A DNA stretch of 64,000 nucleotides from Methyloterricola oryzae (GTDB taxonomy: Bacteria > Pseudomonadota > Gammaproteobacteria > Methylococcales > Methylococcaceae), in the NCBI RefSeq assembly GCF_000934725.1, contig NZ_JYNS01000001.1, forward strand, positions 806,001 through 870,000. Direction: 5' to 3'. Position numbers and translations under genes: made by a program. Below, piece by piece: positions 17,436 to 27,060 of this stretch. The stretch's first letter is position 1. Each line of letters starts with the position of its first letter. Below the pieces are notes generated by a model. The model was given only the letters and a program-made list of their open reading frames with translations. It was not told where the DNA came from and made no database searches.

Positions 17436-18167
17436 TTGCGTCCTTTTCTGATCGCGCTGCAGTTCCTGACCCGCCTGCCCGTGCCGTTGCGCCAGCCGCC
17501 CTCGGCACAGGAGTGGGGGCGCTCGCTGCTGTACTATCCGTTGGTCGGTCTCCTGCTCGGCCTGCTCCTGGCCGGTCTGGCGCTGGCCTTGCCGTCGAAC
17601 ACCGGCGCCTTGCCGGCGGCGCTGCTGCTCGTCGCCTGGATCTCGCTCACTGGCGCATTCCACCTGGATGGCCTGGCGGACAGCGCCGATGCCTGGGCCG
17701 GCGGGGCGGGCGATCCGGAACGCAGCCTGGCCATCATGAAAGATCCGCGCTGCGGTCCCGTAGGCGCTGTGGCGCTGATGTTGGTGCTGCTGCTCAAGTT
17801 CGCGGCACTGGACCTGGCCGTCGGACGCGGATCTCTCGCGCCGGTCATCCTCGCGCCAGTACTGGGCCGAAGCGCGGTGGTCCTGCTATTGCTGAGCACG
17901 CCCTACGTCCGTCCGGGCGGTTTGGGCGAGGCCTTGGCGCGCGAACTTCCGCGGCGTCTAGCCTTGTGGGTGCTGGGGGCGGTGGCCACCGCCGCGGCTC
18001 TGTTGGCGGGCTGGCCTGCGCTAGCTGGCTTGCTCGTGGCAACGGTGACTTTCGCCGGGCTGCGGTGGATGCTGATACGGCGTATCGGCGGCACCACTGG
18101 CGACACCGCGGGGGCCTTGGTGGAACTGACGGAGTGCGCCGCCCTGTCCGGGATGCTGCTGGTTTAG
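17436..18167 (+). CDS. cobS: Adenosylcobinamide-GDP ribazoletransferase (cobalamin synthase)
   Basis: This integral membrane enzyme of about 243 residues joins AdoCbi-GDP with alpha-ribazole to finish cobalamin. Typical features are the start 'RPFLIALQFLTRLPVP', 'YPLVGLLLGLLL', the acidic 'GAFHLDGLADSADAW' near residue 72, and 'IGGTTGDTAGALVELTE' near the end. A TTG at 17436 fits the family N-terminus. No ATG or GTG exists in frame near it and the ribosome binding site is poor, so the start is uncertain. An in-frame TTG at 17361 lies inside the upstream gene. The gene completes the riboswitch operon but is separated from cobC by 4.6 kb of foreign-looking DNA. Confidence 0.9.
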   Translation: MRPFLIALQFLTRLPVPLRQPPSAQEWGRSLLYYPLVGLLLGLLLAGLALALPSNTGALPAALLLVAWISLTGAFHLDGLADSADAWAGGAGDPERSLAIMKDPRCGPVGAVALMLVLLLKFAALDLAVGRGSLAPVILAPVLGRSAVVLLLLSTPYVRPGGLGEALARELPRRLALWVLGAVATAAALLAGWPALAGLLVATVTFAGLRWMLIRRIGGTTGDTAGALVELTECAALSGMLLV

Positions 18168-18211
18168 TGCCGCAGCCTGCCAAAGGCGGCTGACGCGCCA
18201 GCGGCGAAACC

Positions 18212-18889
18212 TCACATTGGCGGCTGCGCTGCTGCGGCCGCCTTCAGTCGCTCGATGATTCCCGCCGCAGGCTCCAGTTTGAAGCTGGGCGGCAAGGTTC
18301 CGTCCGGATTCAACTTGAGGGATGACAAGGGAGTCAAGTTTTCCGGCCGCACAGAAGGAACGGCCACGTAATAGCCGGGCTGGGAGAAAAAGATCAGCAG
18401 CACCGGCCCCGACCCTTCAACCGCGGGCCAACGACGGGCTATGGCCTGCCACTTCTGCGCTAGAGGTACCCAGCCGATTCCCGAGCCCTGCCACTGGCCC
18501 TGCCCGAGATCCTGAACTTCGATAAAGGCGCGGTAGGCGCCTTGGGCCACCAGAGGCACATACCACTGATGGGTTGGTTCGCTGAGCTTGGCCACGGACG
18601 CCGCACCGCCCGGAATATAGGCGCGCAGGCTGTCATCACGGACGCCCCGCAATTCCACCGGATCGCCAAAGCTCAGGGTGTCCAGCCCGTCAGCCGCCGT
18701 CAGACCGTAGCTGGCCCGGTCCTTCTGCAGACTGGGCCAAAATTTGTGAAGGAGATCCTGTGCTGCCTTGACCACTGACTGCTTCTCCGCAACCAACCGG
18801 ACTTCCGGGGCGGGCGCGGACACAGCCTCCTGCAGCACGCCGAAGCAACCCAAGCCTATCGCCAGCGCCAAGCATCGCGACATATTCAT
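18212..18889 (-). CDS. Exported protein of unknown function
   Basis: This 225-residue protein starts at an ATG (18889) with a Sec signal peptide (hydrophobic residues ~5-22, likely cleavage after 'EAVSA'). The mature part is mixed alpha/beta, with 'YGLTAADGLDTLSFGDPVEL', repeated W residues and 'GPVLLIFFSQPGYYVAVPS'. I do not recognise the family. It lies 10 bases downstream of the HEAT-like membrane-anchored protein gene on the same strand, so the two are probably co-transcribed. A periplasmic location is expected. Confidence 0.6.
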   Translation of the reverse strand: MNMSRCLALAIGLGCFGVLQEAVSAPAPEVRLVAEKQSVVKAAQDLLHKFWPSLQKDRASYGLTAADGLDTLSFGDPVELRGVRDDSLRAYIPGGAASVAKLSEPTHQWYVPLVAQGAYRAFIEVQDLGQGQWQGSGIGWVPLAQKWQAIARRWPAVEGSGPVLLIFFSQPGYYVAVPSVRPENLTPLSSLKLNPDGTLPPSFKLEPAAGIIERLKAAAAAQPPM

Positions 18890-18899
18890 CCCCGGACCC

Positions 18900-19778
18900 T
18901 CACGGTTTGCCTTCAGTTTCCGCGAGGTTTCTCGCCTCCTCGCGAACATCCAGATTCGCATCGTTCACATAGCGCCTTACCAGATCAGGCGCCAGGTCGC
19001 TGGCATAGTAAAGCGCGGCGAGACGCACGTCGACCGCCTGCTGCGTATCCAGGGCCGCCACCAGCAGTCCTCGCACCTGATCTGTCGCGCTGGCCGCCGT
19101 CGCTGCAGACAGAATGGATTCCTTGAGCACGGGGTCGCGCTCGGCTCGGAACAAGGACTCCAGGATCTTTGGCAGTTGCTGCCTTTCGGTCGCGGTCAGT
19201 TCGGCCAGGAAGGCCTCCCTTTCCTCCGCGGAGCCCAGCTTCCGGTAAGCCTCTTCCAAGGCGTCGCCGGGCATCGCAGTAAGGTTCATGTCAGGCTCGC
19301 CTTCGCCTCGTCTCAGGAATTGGATACCCGGATCGGCGCGCAGGGGAATCTTGACCGCACCCTGCTGGCCGGCGTTCCGATTGTAAGCAGGCTCCTCTTC
19401 CAAAAATGGCTCCATTGCCCCCGTCCGTGCGCCTTTGTAGCTGGCGCTTGCCTCGGAAGCCCGATCCGGCACCCGAGCGCCACCCTCTTCCGCAGCTTCC
19501 GCCCAGCCTTCAGCCTCCGTGGCGGTGGTCTCGGAGTATTTGCCATCGCCGGGCCTGGCGGCGGTTTCAGGCAGACTCGTCCGCAGCGCGGCGCTCGACT
19601 GCAATGGATTGGGCACGCCGGCTCCGAAGGTTTGATCCGACGCATTGCCGCCTTGTAGACGCGGTGGCAAGCCGAAATCCCTGGCATCCCACAACTGTGT
19701 CGCCATCAAAACGAGACCGGCGATCATGACAAGTCCGAGCACGATGCCCGCTCTCGGATTCTCGTTATCTGGGTGCAT
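18900..19778 (-). CDS. Membrane-anchored protein with HEAT-like helical repeats
   Basis: The 292-residue product begins at the ATG at 19778, preceded by AGGAG. Residues ~10-28 form a single transmembrane helix, followed by a long low-complexity A/E/G/S-rich region to about residue 130. The C-terminal ~120 residues are helical, with HEAT-like spacing ('AERDPVLKESILSAATAA', 'VDVRLAALYYASDL', 'LDVREEARNLAE'). Such repeats usually bind other proteins. I do not recognise a named family. Its neighbours are an exported protein downstream and the protease-VWA gene 233 bases upstream on the same strand. Confidence 0.6.
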   Translation of the reverse strand: MHPDNENPRAGIVLGLVMIAGLVLMATQLWDARDFGLPPRLQGGNASDQTFGAGVPNPLQSSAALRTSLPETAARPGDGKYSETTATEAEGWAEAAEEGGARVPDRASEASASYKGARTGAMEPFLEEEPAYNRNAGQQGAVKIPLRADPGIQFLRRGEGEPDMNLTAMPGDALEEAYRKLGSAEEREAFLAELTATERQQLPKILESLFRAERDPVLKESILSAATAASATDQVRGLLVAALDTQQAVDVRLAALYYASDLAPDLVRRYVNDANLDVREEARNLAETEGKP

Positions 19779-20011
19779 CAAACTTCTCCTGTGCTTGAGG
19801 AAGCGCCGATAGCGTAGGCGCTTTCCGTGATACAAGGATGTAGCAATATAACCAGAGCCTTTAGCTGATCCTTTTGCAAACGGCCGGGGAGGCCGCGTCT
19901 TCCGGCAGCGTGCTGCTGAGCAATCCAGTATGGATGAATTCAGCGCTTCCCGTCAGGCGCCCGCGACCGCCACAACGGGCCAGCCCGGGCGCCGATGCCT
20001 ACCTCAAGTGA

Positions 20012-21853
20012 TCAAGGGAATGTCAGTGTGGACGGCTTCGGATGGTCGAAATTAAGAGCCTCCACGCTCCAGAAGTAACTGGCCGCGGTACTGTGTCCCT
20101 TGATGGTTTTGGTGATGATCGCGGGATCGCCCTTAGGCGCCTTGACGATCAGCTTGCGCCAGAGCTTGCTCTTTCCATTCTTGGTCTGGTAGATGGCCAG
20201 GGCATATTTGCTGGCATTGGAAGCCTTGCTCCATTGGTAGGTCACCTGGGAAGCCGACGGCGTGAAGCTGCTGGACGGATCGATCTGTTCAGCAAATCCC
20301 GGTTCCACATCGGTCCTTTCGAACTGCTGGAAGGTGTCCTCAAAGCGCGTACCTCCTTTCACCGTCTTGAGTACCGATCCATCCGGCGCGAGCACTTTCG
20401 ACGCACTGCTCAGGAAGCCCAGCCGCCATTGGTACACACCCTTTGCGAGTTCCGCCGGTGGGGTCCATTGCTCCGCCGTCGGCGGCAACGTGACACGCTT
20501 GACGGTCTTGAATTTGCCCTTTTTCTGCAGTTGCAGTTCCAGGTAGATCTTCTTGGGGGAGTTGGCCATGCCCTCGCCCAGCGGCTTGAAGACGAAGGTC
20601 GGCTTGAAATCGGCGACGCTGTCACGCGGGAATCGGGTATCCGCCGCAACCGTATCGATCACCTGCCTCATCACATCGGCGGTCTGGGACGCGTCCTCGA
20701 TTTTCCACAAGGCGCCCCCGGAGCCAGCCGCAAGGCTGGTGAAATCCGTCTCGGCGCTGGAATCGAACCCGGAGAGCAGGGCCTGAATCGTCACCTTCGA
20801 GGCAACGGCCTGGGCGATGACCTCCCCCTGGGAGTGGCCGCCGGACCAGGGCTCCGCCGGGTAGTGGCCGGGCGCATCACCCATGATGATGATCAGGCGT
20901 TGCGTCGGCGAGTCACGCCAGCCCCCATATTCGGTGCCGGCCACGGTACGGTAAAGGGCGGAGTAGACCGCTTCCTCCGTATCCATGCCACCACCGGCGA
21001 ATATCTCGCTCAATGCCGACTTGGCGGCCGCCACATCGGTGGTGAAACCGGACCGCACCGTCAAAATCCAGTCCGACAGTTCGCCATGGTCGTCGTCCGG
21101 GTTGTCCCGGTAATCGCCCACGGCGATTCGGTAATCCTTGAACTTCGTGGTCAGATTATCCATCAGGGCCGTGGCATTGACTTTCACGTCATCGATCTCG
21201 CCGCCCATGCTGCCGGTGGAATCGATGAGAAATACCACGTCCAAAGAGGCCGACAGGGTGAGGGTGTGGGTCCACTTATGGGCCGCGCCATCCGAATAGG
21301 TTCCCGCCGCCCCTCCCGCCAGGCTGGTATAGTCTTTCAGGATCTGCCCGGTATCGGGCCAGGGATCGTTGATGGAAACGCTGCTGGTTGCCTCGTCGTA
21401 GCCCCTGAGCACGATGAAATGCCCTCCCAGAGCCGCACCCGCCGCGCTGTACCAGCCCAGTCGGGCGATCGCCGGGCGTGAACCCTCGATTTCAGTCTTG
21501 AGTTCAGCGGTGGTCAAGGCACGGTTGAACAGTGTGGAACCGACATCCCCGAAATTCTTGAGGATGAGGTCGATGCCTTTCTTGGCCGGTTCGCCACCCG
21601 AAGCCGCATACGACCCGGTCAGGTAGTTCCAGGTGTTGACGCCGCCGGTGCCGAAGTTCGCCAGGTCCGGCTGCGTCGCGCTCTTGCCGAAATATTCCAG
21701 CGACATCTGGCTGACGCCGGCCCAACACCATTGATCGTTTTCCTGGGCATGATAGGGGACGGTCAAGACCGTGGCATGGCTGGAAGCCGAAACCAGTAGC
21801 AGCGCAGCCAGACCCATAAGCCGGGCGCGCCCGAAGAATGAATGCCAGTACAT
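20012..21853 (-). CDS. Secreted papain-like cysteine protease fused to a von Willebrand factor A domain
   Basis: The 613-residue product starts at 21853 (GGTGGG upstream) with a signal peptide (to about residue 27, 'ASSHA'). Residues ~30-185 are a papain-like fold (C39/C70 type): Cys43 in 'NDQWCWAG', His145 in 'GGHFIVLRGYD' and Asn162 in 'SINDPW'. Residues ~203-400 are a VWA domain with the MIDAS motif DSTGS at 211-215, 'GDYRDN' and 'GGMDTEEAVYSA'. Residues ~410-613 look like two beta-sandwich (fibronectin-III-like) modules. All three catalytic protease residues and the metal site are present. Target and role are unknown; cell-surface processing or adhesion is possible. Confidence 0.8.
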   Translation of the reverse strand: MYWHSFFGRARLMGLAALLLVSASSHATVLTVPYHAQENDQWCWAGVSQMSLEYFGKSATQPDLANFGTGGVNTWNYLTGSYAASGGEPAKKGIDLILKNFGDVGSTLFNRALTTAELKTEIEGSRPAIARLGWYSAAGAALGGHFIVLRGYDEATSSVSINDPWPDTGQILKDYTSLAGGAAGTYSDGAAHKWTHTLTLSASLDVVFLIDSTGSMGGEIDDVKVNATALMDNLTTKFKDYRIAVGDYRDNPDDDHGELSDWILTVRSGFTTDVAAAKSALSEIFAGGGMDTEEAVYSALYRTVAGTEYGGWRDSPTQRLIIIMGDAPGHYPAEPWSGGHSQGEVIAQAVASKVTIQALLSGFDSSAETDFTSLAAGSGGALWKIEDASQTADVMRQVIDTVAADTRFPRDSVADFKPTFVFKPLGEGMANSPKKIYLELQLQKKGKFKTVKRVTLPPTAEQWTPPAELAKGVYQWRLGFLSSASKVLAPDGSVLKTVKGGTRFEDTFQQFERTDVEPGFAEQIDPSSSFTPSASQVTYQWSKASNASKYALAIYQTKNGKSKLWRKLIVKAPKGDPAIITKTIKGHSTAASYFWSVEALNFDHPKPSTLTFP

Positions 21854-22175
21854 AACCCACCTCTCATAATGTTTAAGGTCCGCGCCTGTCGCGCCGCCTG
21901 GGGCCGATGCCGCTGCGCGAAGCCTGGAAAACGCTTGGGCAGATCCAGCTAAGGCCTGTAGATGGAGGTTTGTCGAGGAGCCGGACACACTGTTGTGCAG
22001 CCGTGGAGCCGCCCTGCAGGGCCGCGCCTGGCTGAGCGATTGGTTCGGGAAGCGGAGCTGAGTCCGCCTCGCCATATCAACGCACGAAGTATAGTCGGAG
22101 TTTGAAGAAGTGTCGGGCAGAAACAACCCCGACATGCGTCGGATCAGGTGCTTGCAAGTTAAGCTGGCTCCCGGC
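21854..22175. other. Gap between ttcA and the protease-VWA gene
   Basis: The 322 bases hold the 3' flank of ttcA and the upstream region of the protease-VWA gene. A perfect inverted repeat TGTCGGG/CCCGACA (22111-22117 and 22128-22134) could form a hairpin downstream of ttcA, but only a mixed C/T run follows it. I found no convincing promoter or gene here. Confidence 0.4.
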
Positions 22176-23150
22176 TCAGAGCGTCAGAATATCCAGACCG
22201 TCCGGGGACGAGGCAGCTCGTTCGGAAGCGTCCCGCAGAGCCTCCAGGTCGGAGAAGTCGAATAGTTTAGTGTCCGCCAGTTGAGACGGCGCCACGTTCT
22301 GCAGAGCGGTGAAGATGGTTTCCAGCCGCCCCGGATGCTGCTTTTGCCAGCCCTTCATCATCTCCTTCATGGCCTGGCGCTGCAGGTTCGCCTGAGAGCC
22401 GCACAGATTGCAGGGAATGATGGGAAAGTCGCGCACCCGCGCGTAGGCTTCGATGTCCTTCTCCTTGCAATAAGCGAGAGGCCGGATGACGATGTGGCGG
22501 CGGTCGTCGCTCAGCAGCTTGGGAGGCATGGCCTTGAGGGTTCCGCCGTAGAACAGGTTGAGAAAGAACGTCTCCAGGATGTCGTCCCGGTGATGGCCCA
22601 GGGCGATCTTGGTGACCCCGTTCTCCCCCGCGTAGCGGTACAGGAGCCCCCGGCGCAGGCGCGAGCAAAGCCCGCAGGTGGTCTTGCCTTCCGGGACCAC
22701 CCGCTTGACGATACTGTAGGTGTCCTGCTCGATGACGTGGTAGGGAATGCCCAGGCCTTCAAGATATTCTGGCAGGACCTGGGCCGGGAATCCGGGTTGC
22801 TTCTGGTCCAGGTTGACGGCGACGATATCGAAGTGGATGGGTGCGTTGAGCCGAAGGCTGAGCAGGATGTCCAGCAAAGTGTAGGAATCCTTCCCCCCGG
22901 ACAGGCAGACCATCACCTTGTCGCCGTCCTCGATCATCCGGTAGTCGGCGATAGCCTCTCCAACCAGACGCCGCAGGCGCTTGTGGCATTTGTTGAATTC
23001 GTAGCGCTGCTTTTCCGACAGCTGCGCGCCCGCGCCTTGCGGCCGTCCCGGTTCGCCGCCGGACCGCGGGGCGCGCCGGGCAATCGTGACGGGAAACTCC
23101 GGCGCTGGTTCCTGAACCGCCTCAGGCGCGGCGCGCGGAGTCGAACTCAT
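22176..23150 (-). CDS. ttcA: tRNA 2-thiocytidine biosynthesis protein TtcA
   Basis: The 324-residue protein is an ATP- and iron-sulfur-dependent enzyme that thiolates C32 of certain tRNAs. The PP-loop '[13 protein letters not shown]' is near residue 86. Two CXXC pairs that hold the cluster are 'CGLCSR' near residue 160 and 'CNLCGSQ' near 250. '[21 protein letters not shown]' also matches the family. The N-terminus has about 45 extra Pro/Ala/Arg-rich residues before the conserved '[11 protein letters not shown]', so translation may begin later than the ATG used here. The gene is downstream of fabB on the same strand with a 12-base gap. Confidence 0.95.
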   Translation of the reverse strand: MSSTPRAAPEAVQEPAPEFPVTIARRAPRSGGEPGRPQGAGAQLSEKQRYEFNKCHKRLRRLVGEAIADYRMIEDGDKVMVCLSGGKDSYTLLDILLSLRLNAPIHFDIVAVNLDQKQPGFPAQVLPEYLEGLGIPYHVIEQDTYSIVKRVVPEGKTTCGLCSRLRRGLLYRYAGENGVTKIALGHHRDDILETFFLNLFYGGTLKAMPPKLLSDDRRHIVIRPLAYCKEKDIEAYARVRDFPIIPCNLCGSQANLQRQAMKEMMKGWQKQHPGRLETIFTALQNVAPSQLADTKLFDFSDLEALRDASERAASSPDGLDILTL

Positions 23151-23162
23151 GAACGCCCAGAT

Positions 23163-24383
23163 TCAAGCGCGGTAGCGGCTGAAGATCAGGGTCGCGTTGG
23201 TGCCGCCGAAGCCGAAGCTGTTGGACATCACCGTCTGCAGACCGGCGTTGTCGATGCGCTGGCGCACCACGGGCACCCCTTCGGCGCCGGGATCGAGTTC
23301 GGTGATGTTGGCGGAGGCACTGATGAAGTCATCCTCCATCATGATCAACGAGTAGATTGCCTCGTGCACGCCCGCCGCGCCCAGGGCGTGGCCGGACAGA
23401 GACTTGGTGGACGCGATGGGCGGCACCTTGTCGCCGAAAACGGCCTTCACCGCCTCCAACTCCCGGATGTCGCCCACCGGGGTGCTGGTGCCATGGGCAT
23501 TGATGTAGTCGATGGGAGCATTCAACCCCGCCATGGCCTGCTGCATGCAGCGCACCGCGCCCTCGCCGGAGGGCTGCACCATGTCGTAGCCGTCGGAGGT
23601 GGCGCCGTAGCCCACCAGCTCGCCGTAGATCTTGGCGCCGCGCGCTTTCGCATGCTCCAACTCTTCCATCACCAGCACGCCGCCGCCACCGGAGATGACG
23701 AAACCGTCACGGGTAACGTCGTAGGGCCTGGAGGCCGTCTCGGGGGTATCGTTGTACTTGGACGACAAGGCACCCATGGCGTCGAACAGCACGCTCAGGG
23801 TCCAGTGCAGTTCCTCGCCGCCGCCGGCGAAAATGATGTCCTGCTTGCCCAACTGGATCAGCTCCGCGGCGTTGCCCACGCAGTGCGCGCTGGTGGCGCA
23901 GGCGGAACTGATGGAGTAGTTCACCCCCTGGATCTTGAAGGGCGTCGCCAGGCAGGCCGAATTGGTATTGGACATGGAACGCGGCACCATATAGGGCCCC
24001 ACCTTCTTCACGCCTTTCTCGCGGAAGCTGTCCCAGGCCAGCAGCATGTTGGAGGTCGAGGGACCTCCCGAGCCCATTATCAGGCCGCTGCGCGGGTTGG
24101 ACACCTCGCCCGCCTCCAGCCCCGCGTCAGCGATGGCTTCCTGCATGGCCAGGTAGTTATAGGCCGCACCATCGCCCATGAAGCGGCGCACCTTGCGGTC
24201 GATCAGTTCATCCGGGTCCAGGCGCAGAGGTCCGTACACATGGCTGCGGAAGTTGAGGTCGCGGTATTCCTCGCTCAAGGCGAGTCCCGACTTGCCATCG
24301 CGCAGCGCGGCAGTCACCTCGGCCCGGTTGTTACCGATGCTGGAAACGACCCCGATGCCAGTTACAACAACACGTTTTGTCAT
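23163..24383 (-). CDS. fabB: Beta-ketoacyl-ACP synthase I
   Basis: The 406-residue condensing enzyme elongates unsaturated fatty acyl-ACPs in the cytoplasm. The active-site Cys is in '[10 protein letters not shown]' near residue 163. The two catalytic His are in '[13 protein letters not shown]' near 298 and '[11 protein letters not shown]' near 333. The C-terminal '[15 protein letters not shown]' is typical. The length equals E. coli FabB (406). It follows fabA by 11 bases; this pair defines the anaerobic unsaturated fatty acid route of Gammaproteobacteria. Confidence 0.97.
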   Translation of the reverse strand: MTKRVVVTGIGVVSSIGNNRAEVTAALRDGKSGLALSEEYRDLNFRSHVYGPLRLDPDELIDRKVRRFMGDGAAYNYLAMQEAIADAGLEAGEVSNPRSGLIMGSGGPSTSNMLLAWDSFREKGVKKVGPYMVPRSMSNTNSACLATPFKIQGVNYSISSACATSAHCVGNAAELIQLGKQDIIFAGGGEELHWTLSVLFDAMGALSSKYNDTPETASRPYDVTRDGFVISGGGGVLVMEELEHAKARGAKIYGELVGYGATSDGYDMVQPSGEGAVRCMQQAMAGLNAPIDYINAHGTSTPVGDIRELEAVKAVFGDKVPPIASTKSLSGHALGAAGVHEAIYSLIMMEDDFISASANITELDPGAEGVPVVRQRIDNAGLQTVMSNSFGFGGTNATLIFSRYRA

Positions 24384-24394
24384 CTCGAACTCCC

Positions 24395-24913
24395 TCAGAA
24401 ATCGTCTGTGGAAGTGAAAAGGCCAACCCGCAGGTCGGTAGCCTCGTATATCACCTTACCATCGCATTCCATCTCGGCATCGGCGATGCCCATGACCAGC
24501 TTGCGCAGGATCACGCGCTTGAGATGGATGCGGTAAGTTACCAGTTTGTGGTGGGGCAGCACCTGCCCGCGAAACTTGACCTCGCCCACGCCCAGCGCCC
24601 GGCCGCGCCCCGGCCCGCCCATCCAGCCCAGGTAAAATCCGACCATCTGCCACATGGCATCGAGGCCGAGGCAGCCGGGCATCACCGGATCGTTCTGGAA
24701 GTGGCAGTCAAAGAACCACAGCCCTGGATGGATATCGAGTTCCGCCGTGATCTGGCCCTTGTCGTGAGCGCCGCCCTCGGAATCAATATGCGTGATCCGG
24801 TCAAACATCAGCATGGGGGGGAGCGGCAATTCGGCGTTGCCCGGCCCGAACATTTCTCCGCGACCGCACTGGAGCAGTTCCTCCCGGGTAAAGCTGTGCT
24901 GCTTCTGCTTCAT
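24395..24913 (-). CDS. fabA: 3-hydroxydecanoyl-ACP dehydratase/isomerase
   Basis: The 172-residue FabA dehydrates 3-hydroxydecanoyl-ACP and isomerises the trans-2 to the cis-3 double bond. The catalytic His is in '[18 protein letters not shown]' near residue 70, and the Asp/Gly helix '[15 protein letters not shown]' follows. The length is identical to the E. coli enzyme. It is the first gene of a fabA-fabB unit. The ATG is preceded by an A/T-rich leader without a strong ribosome binding site. Confidence 0.97.
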   Translation of the reverse strand: MKQKQHSFTREELLQCGRGEMFGPGNAELPLPPMLMFDRITHIDSEGGAHDKGQITAELDIHPGLWFFDCHFQNDPVMPGCLGLDAMWQMVGFYLGWMGGPGRGRALGVGEVKFRGQVLPHHKLVTYRIHLKRVILRKLVMGIADAEMECDGKVIYEATDLRVGLFTSTDDF

Positions 24914-25228
24914 TATTATTTTTTGATCCCGAACCGATTTTACAAAGGCCGGTATTATCGCTCAGGAAAAAAATAAATTCAGTAGTGAATTTTGTTACCC
25001 CTCCGAATGCCAGCCTACGGGCCCTATTCGGAAATTCCCGGCAAAACGCCACCAAGACAGACGAGAACGGTTTTCAGGGCGCCGATCGCTTGCTAAATTG
25101 TGCGCCCTGCATTCACCCCAAAAAGGAAGCCATGCTTTTCCGAGTGTGCATCCAGACTGCTGTCGGATTTTCAACCCCCTCATAGGCGAGCCTTGTCGAG
25201 CCCGTTGCACGATGCGCTAGCAGGCCGG
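24914..25228. other. Divergent intergenic region between fabA and the ABC exporter
   Basis: On the minus strand a -10-like GATAAT lies at 24954-24959, 41 bases before the fabA ATG, within an A/T-rich tract. The -35 match is poor. No clear FabR- or FadR-type palindrome was recognised. On the plus strand the start of the ABC exporter is ambiguous, so part of this stretch may be its leader. Confidence 0.35.
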
Positions 25229-27034
25229 ATGTTATCCGCACGAGAAGGGCCTTGCGTGCGCTTTGGCTGGGCGTTTGTCGTCCGGGTGGCGCTCGAGCAC
25301 CGTCGCCGCCTGATCCGCTCCCACTGCATCGCCATCGCCGCGGCCCTGGCCAGCGTGCCGGTACCGCTGTTGATGCCCCTGCTGGTGGACGAGGTGCTGC
25401 TGGCCAAACCCGGCGTCGTGGTGCGCAGCGTGGACCGCGTCATCCCCCCCGGCCCCCACTCCCATGATCCGGCCGTGTACATTGGTGTGGTGCTGCTGCT
25501 CACCCTGCTGCTGCGCACCGCTGCTCTTGTGCTCAACGTCTGGCAGACGCGCCAGTTCACCGTCATTTCCAAGGACCTGATCTATCGCATCCGCGCCACC
25601 CTGGTGAACCGCCTGCAGTCCATTTCCATGGCGGAATACGAAACCCTGGGCAGCGGCAAGGTGGTGTCCCACCTGGTGACGGACCTGGACACCCTGGATG
25701 CGTTCATCGGCAGCACCGTCTCGCGCCTATTGGTGGCCGTCCTCTCCATCGTCGGTACGGCGGCCATCCTGCTGTGGATGCACTGGCAACTGGGCCTGTT
25801 CATCCTGCTGCTCAATCCGGTGGTGATCTATTTCACCGGGGTGCTGGGCAAGCAGGTCAAGCACCTGAAAAAGAGGGAAAACAACGCCATTGGCGCGTTC
25901 CAGGCGGCGCTTACGGAAACCCTGGACGCCATACACCAGATCCGTGCCAGCAACCGCGAGAAACACTATCTGGGGCGCCTGATGGAGGCGGCCCAGTCGG
26001 TGCGCGGCAGCGCCATCGACTATGCCTGGAAAAGCGATGCAGCCGGCCGCCTGAGCGGCCTGGTGTTCCTCTTCGGCTTCGATGTGTTCCGAGCTCTGGC
26101 CATGTTCATGGTCATTTATTCGAACCTCAGCATTGGCCAGATGATGGCGGTGTTCGGCTACCTCTGGTTCATGATGGCGCCGGTGCAGGAGGTGCTGGGC
26201 ATCCAGTATGCCTACTTCGGCGCGCGGGCCGCTCTGGAGCGTATCAACCAATTGCTCGACCTCAAGCTGGAGCCGCGCTTTCCCCACACCTTCAATCCTT
26301 TCGCCCACAAGCGCACCGTCGGCATCTTCATCGACAATCTGTATTTCAGCTACCCCAACGGCAATGAAGTGCTGAAGGGCATCACCATGGACATCCGTCC
26401 CGGGGAGAAGGTGGCCCTGATCGGCGCCAGCGGCGGCGGCAAATCCACCCTGGTGCAAGCGCTCATCGGCCTCTATCCACCCACGGCCGGCATGATCTAT
26501 TTCGACGGTGTTCCCTTGTCGGAAACAGGCATGGACGTGGTGCGCGAACATGTGGTGACGGTGCTGCAGCACCCGGCCCTGTTCAACGACAGCATTCGCG
26601 CCAACCTGGCAATGGGCCGCGAATTCCCCGACAGCGCCCTGTGGCAGGCCCTGGCCATCGCCCAACTCAAGGATATCGTGGAAAAATTTCCCGATGGCCT
26701 GGACACCCTGGTGGGGCGCTCCGGCATGCGGCTCTCCGGGGGGCAGCGCCAGCGCCTGGCCATAGCGCGCATGGTGCTGGCCAATCCCAGCGTGGTCATA
26801 CTGGACGAGTCCACCTCGGCCCTGGACAGCGAAACCGAGGCGCGCCTGCACCGAGCCCTGGCCTCGTTCCTCGCCGAACGCACCACCCTCATCGTCGCCC
26901 ACCGGCTCAGCGCCATCCGCCAGGCGGACCGCACCTTCGTGTTCGAGGACGGCCGCATCTGCGAGCAGGGCCATCATGATATGCTGATGGCACGCGGCGG
27001 ACTCTATGCCCGCCTTTACGGCGGTCAAATCTGA
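25229..27034 (+). CDS. ABC exporter with fused permease and ATPase domains
   Basis: This MsbA-like half-transporter has about 601 residues. The transmembrane domain spans residues ~20-340 with six helices. The ATPase domain (~370-601) has Walker A '[10 protein letters not shown]', a Q-loop in '[18 protein letters not shown]', signature 'LSGGQRQR', Walker B 'VVILDEST' and an H-loop 'IVAHRLS'. The substrate cannot be read; families of this shape export lipids, peptides or drugs. The ATG at 25229 is used. A GTG at 25256 with GAGAAGG 7-8 bases upstream is an equally good start and gives a more typical N-terminus. A PHP-domain gene follows after 26 bases. Confidence 0.9.
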   Translation: MLSAREGPCVRFGWAFVVRVALEHRRRLIRSHCIAIAAALASVPVPLLMPLLVDEVLLAKPGVVVRSVDRVIPPGPHSHDPAVYIGVVLLLTLLLRTAALVLNVWQTRQFTVISKDLIYRIRATLVNRLQSISMAEYETLGSGKVVSHLVTDLDTLDAFIGSTVSRLLVAVLSIVGTAAILLWMHWQLGLFILLLNPVVIYFTGVLGKQVKHLKKRENNAIGAFQAALTETLDAIHQIRASNREKHYLGRLMEAAQSVRGSAIDYAWKSDAAGRLSGLVFLFGFDVFRALAMFMVIYSNLSIGQMMAVFGYLWFMMAPVQEVLGIQYAYFGARAALERINQLLDLKLEPRFPHTFNPFAHKRTVGIFIDNLYFSYPNGNEVLKGITMDIRPGEKVALIGASGGGKSTLVQALIGLYPPTAGMIYFDGVPLSETGMDVVREHVVTVLQHPALFNDSIRANLAMGREFPDSALWQALAIAQLKDIVEKFPDGLDTLVGRSGMRLSGGQRQRLAIARMVLANPSVVILDESTSALDSETEARLHRALASFLAERTTLIVAHRLSAIRQADRTFVFEDGRICEQGHHDMLMARGGLYARLYGGQI

Positions 27035-27060
27035 GACGCCGTTCAATTCGGCCAAGCCCC

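Noticed and set aside
22281-24536. Long plus-strand frame (751 codons) across ttcA and fabB
   Set aside because: It covers two genes with unambiguous conserved motifs on the opposite strand and has no domain content.
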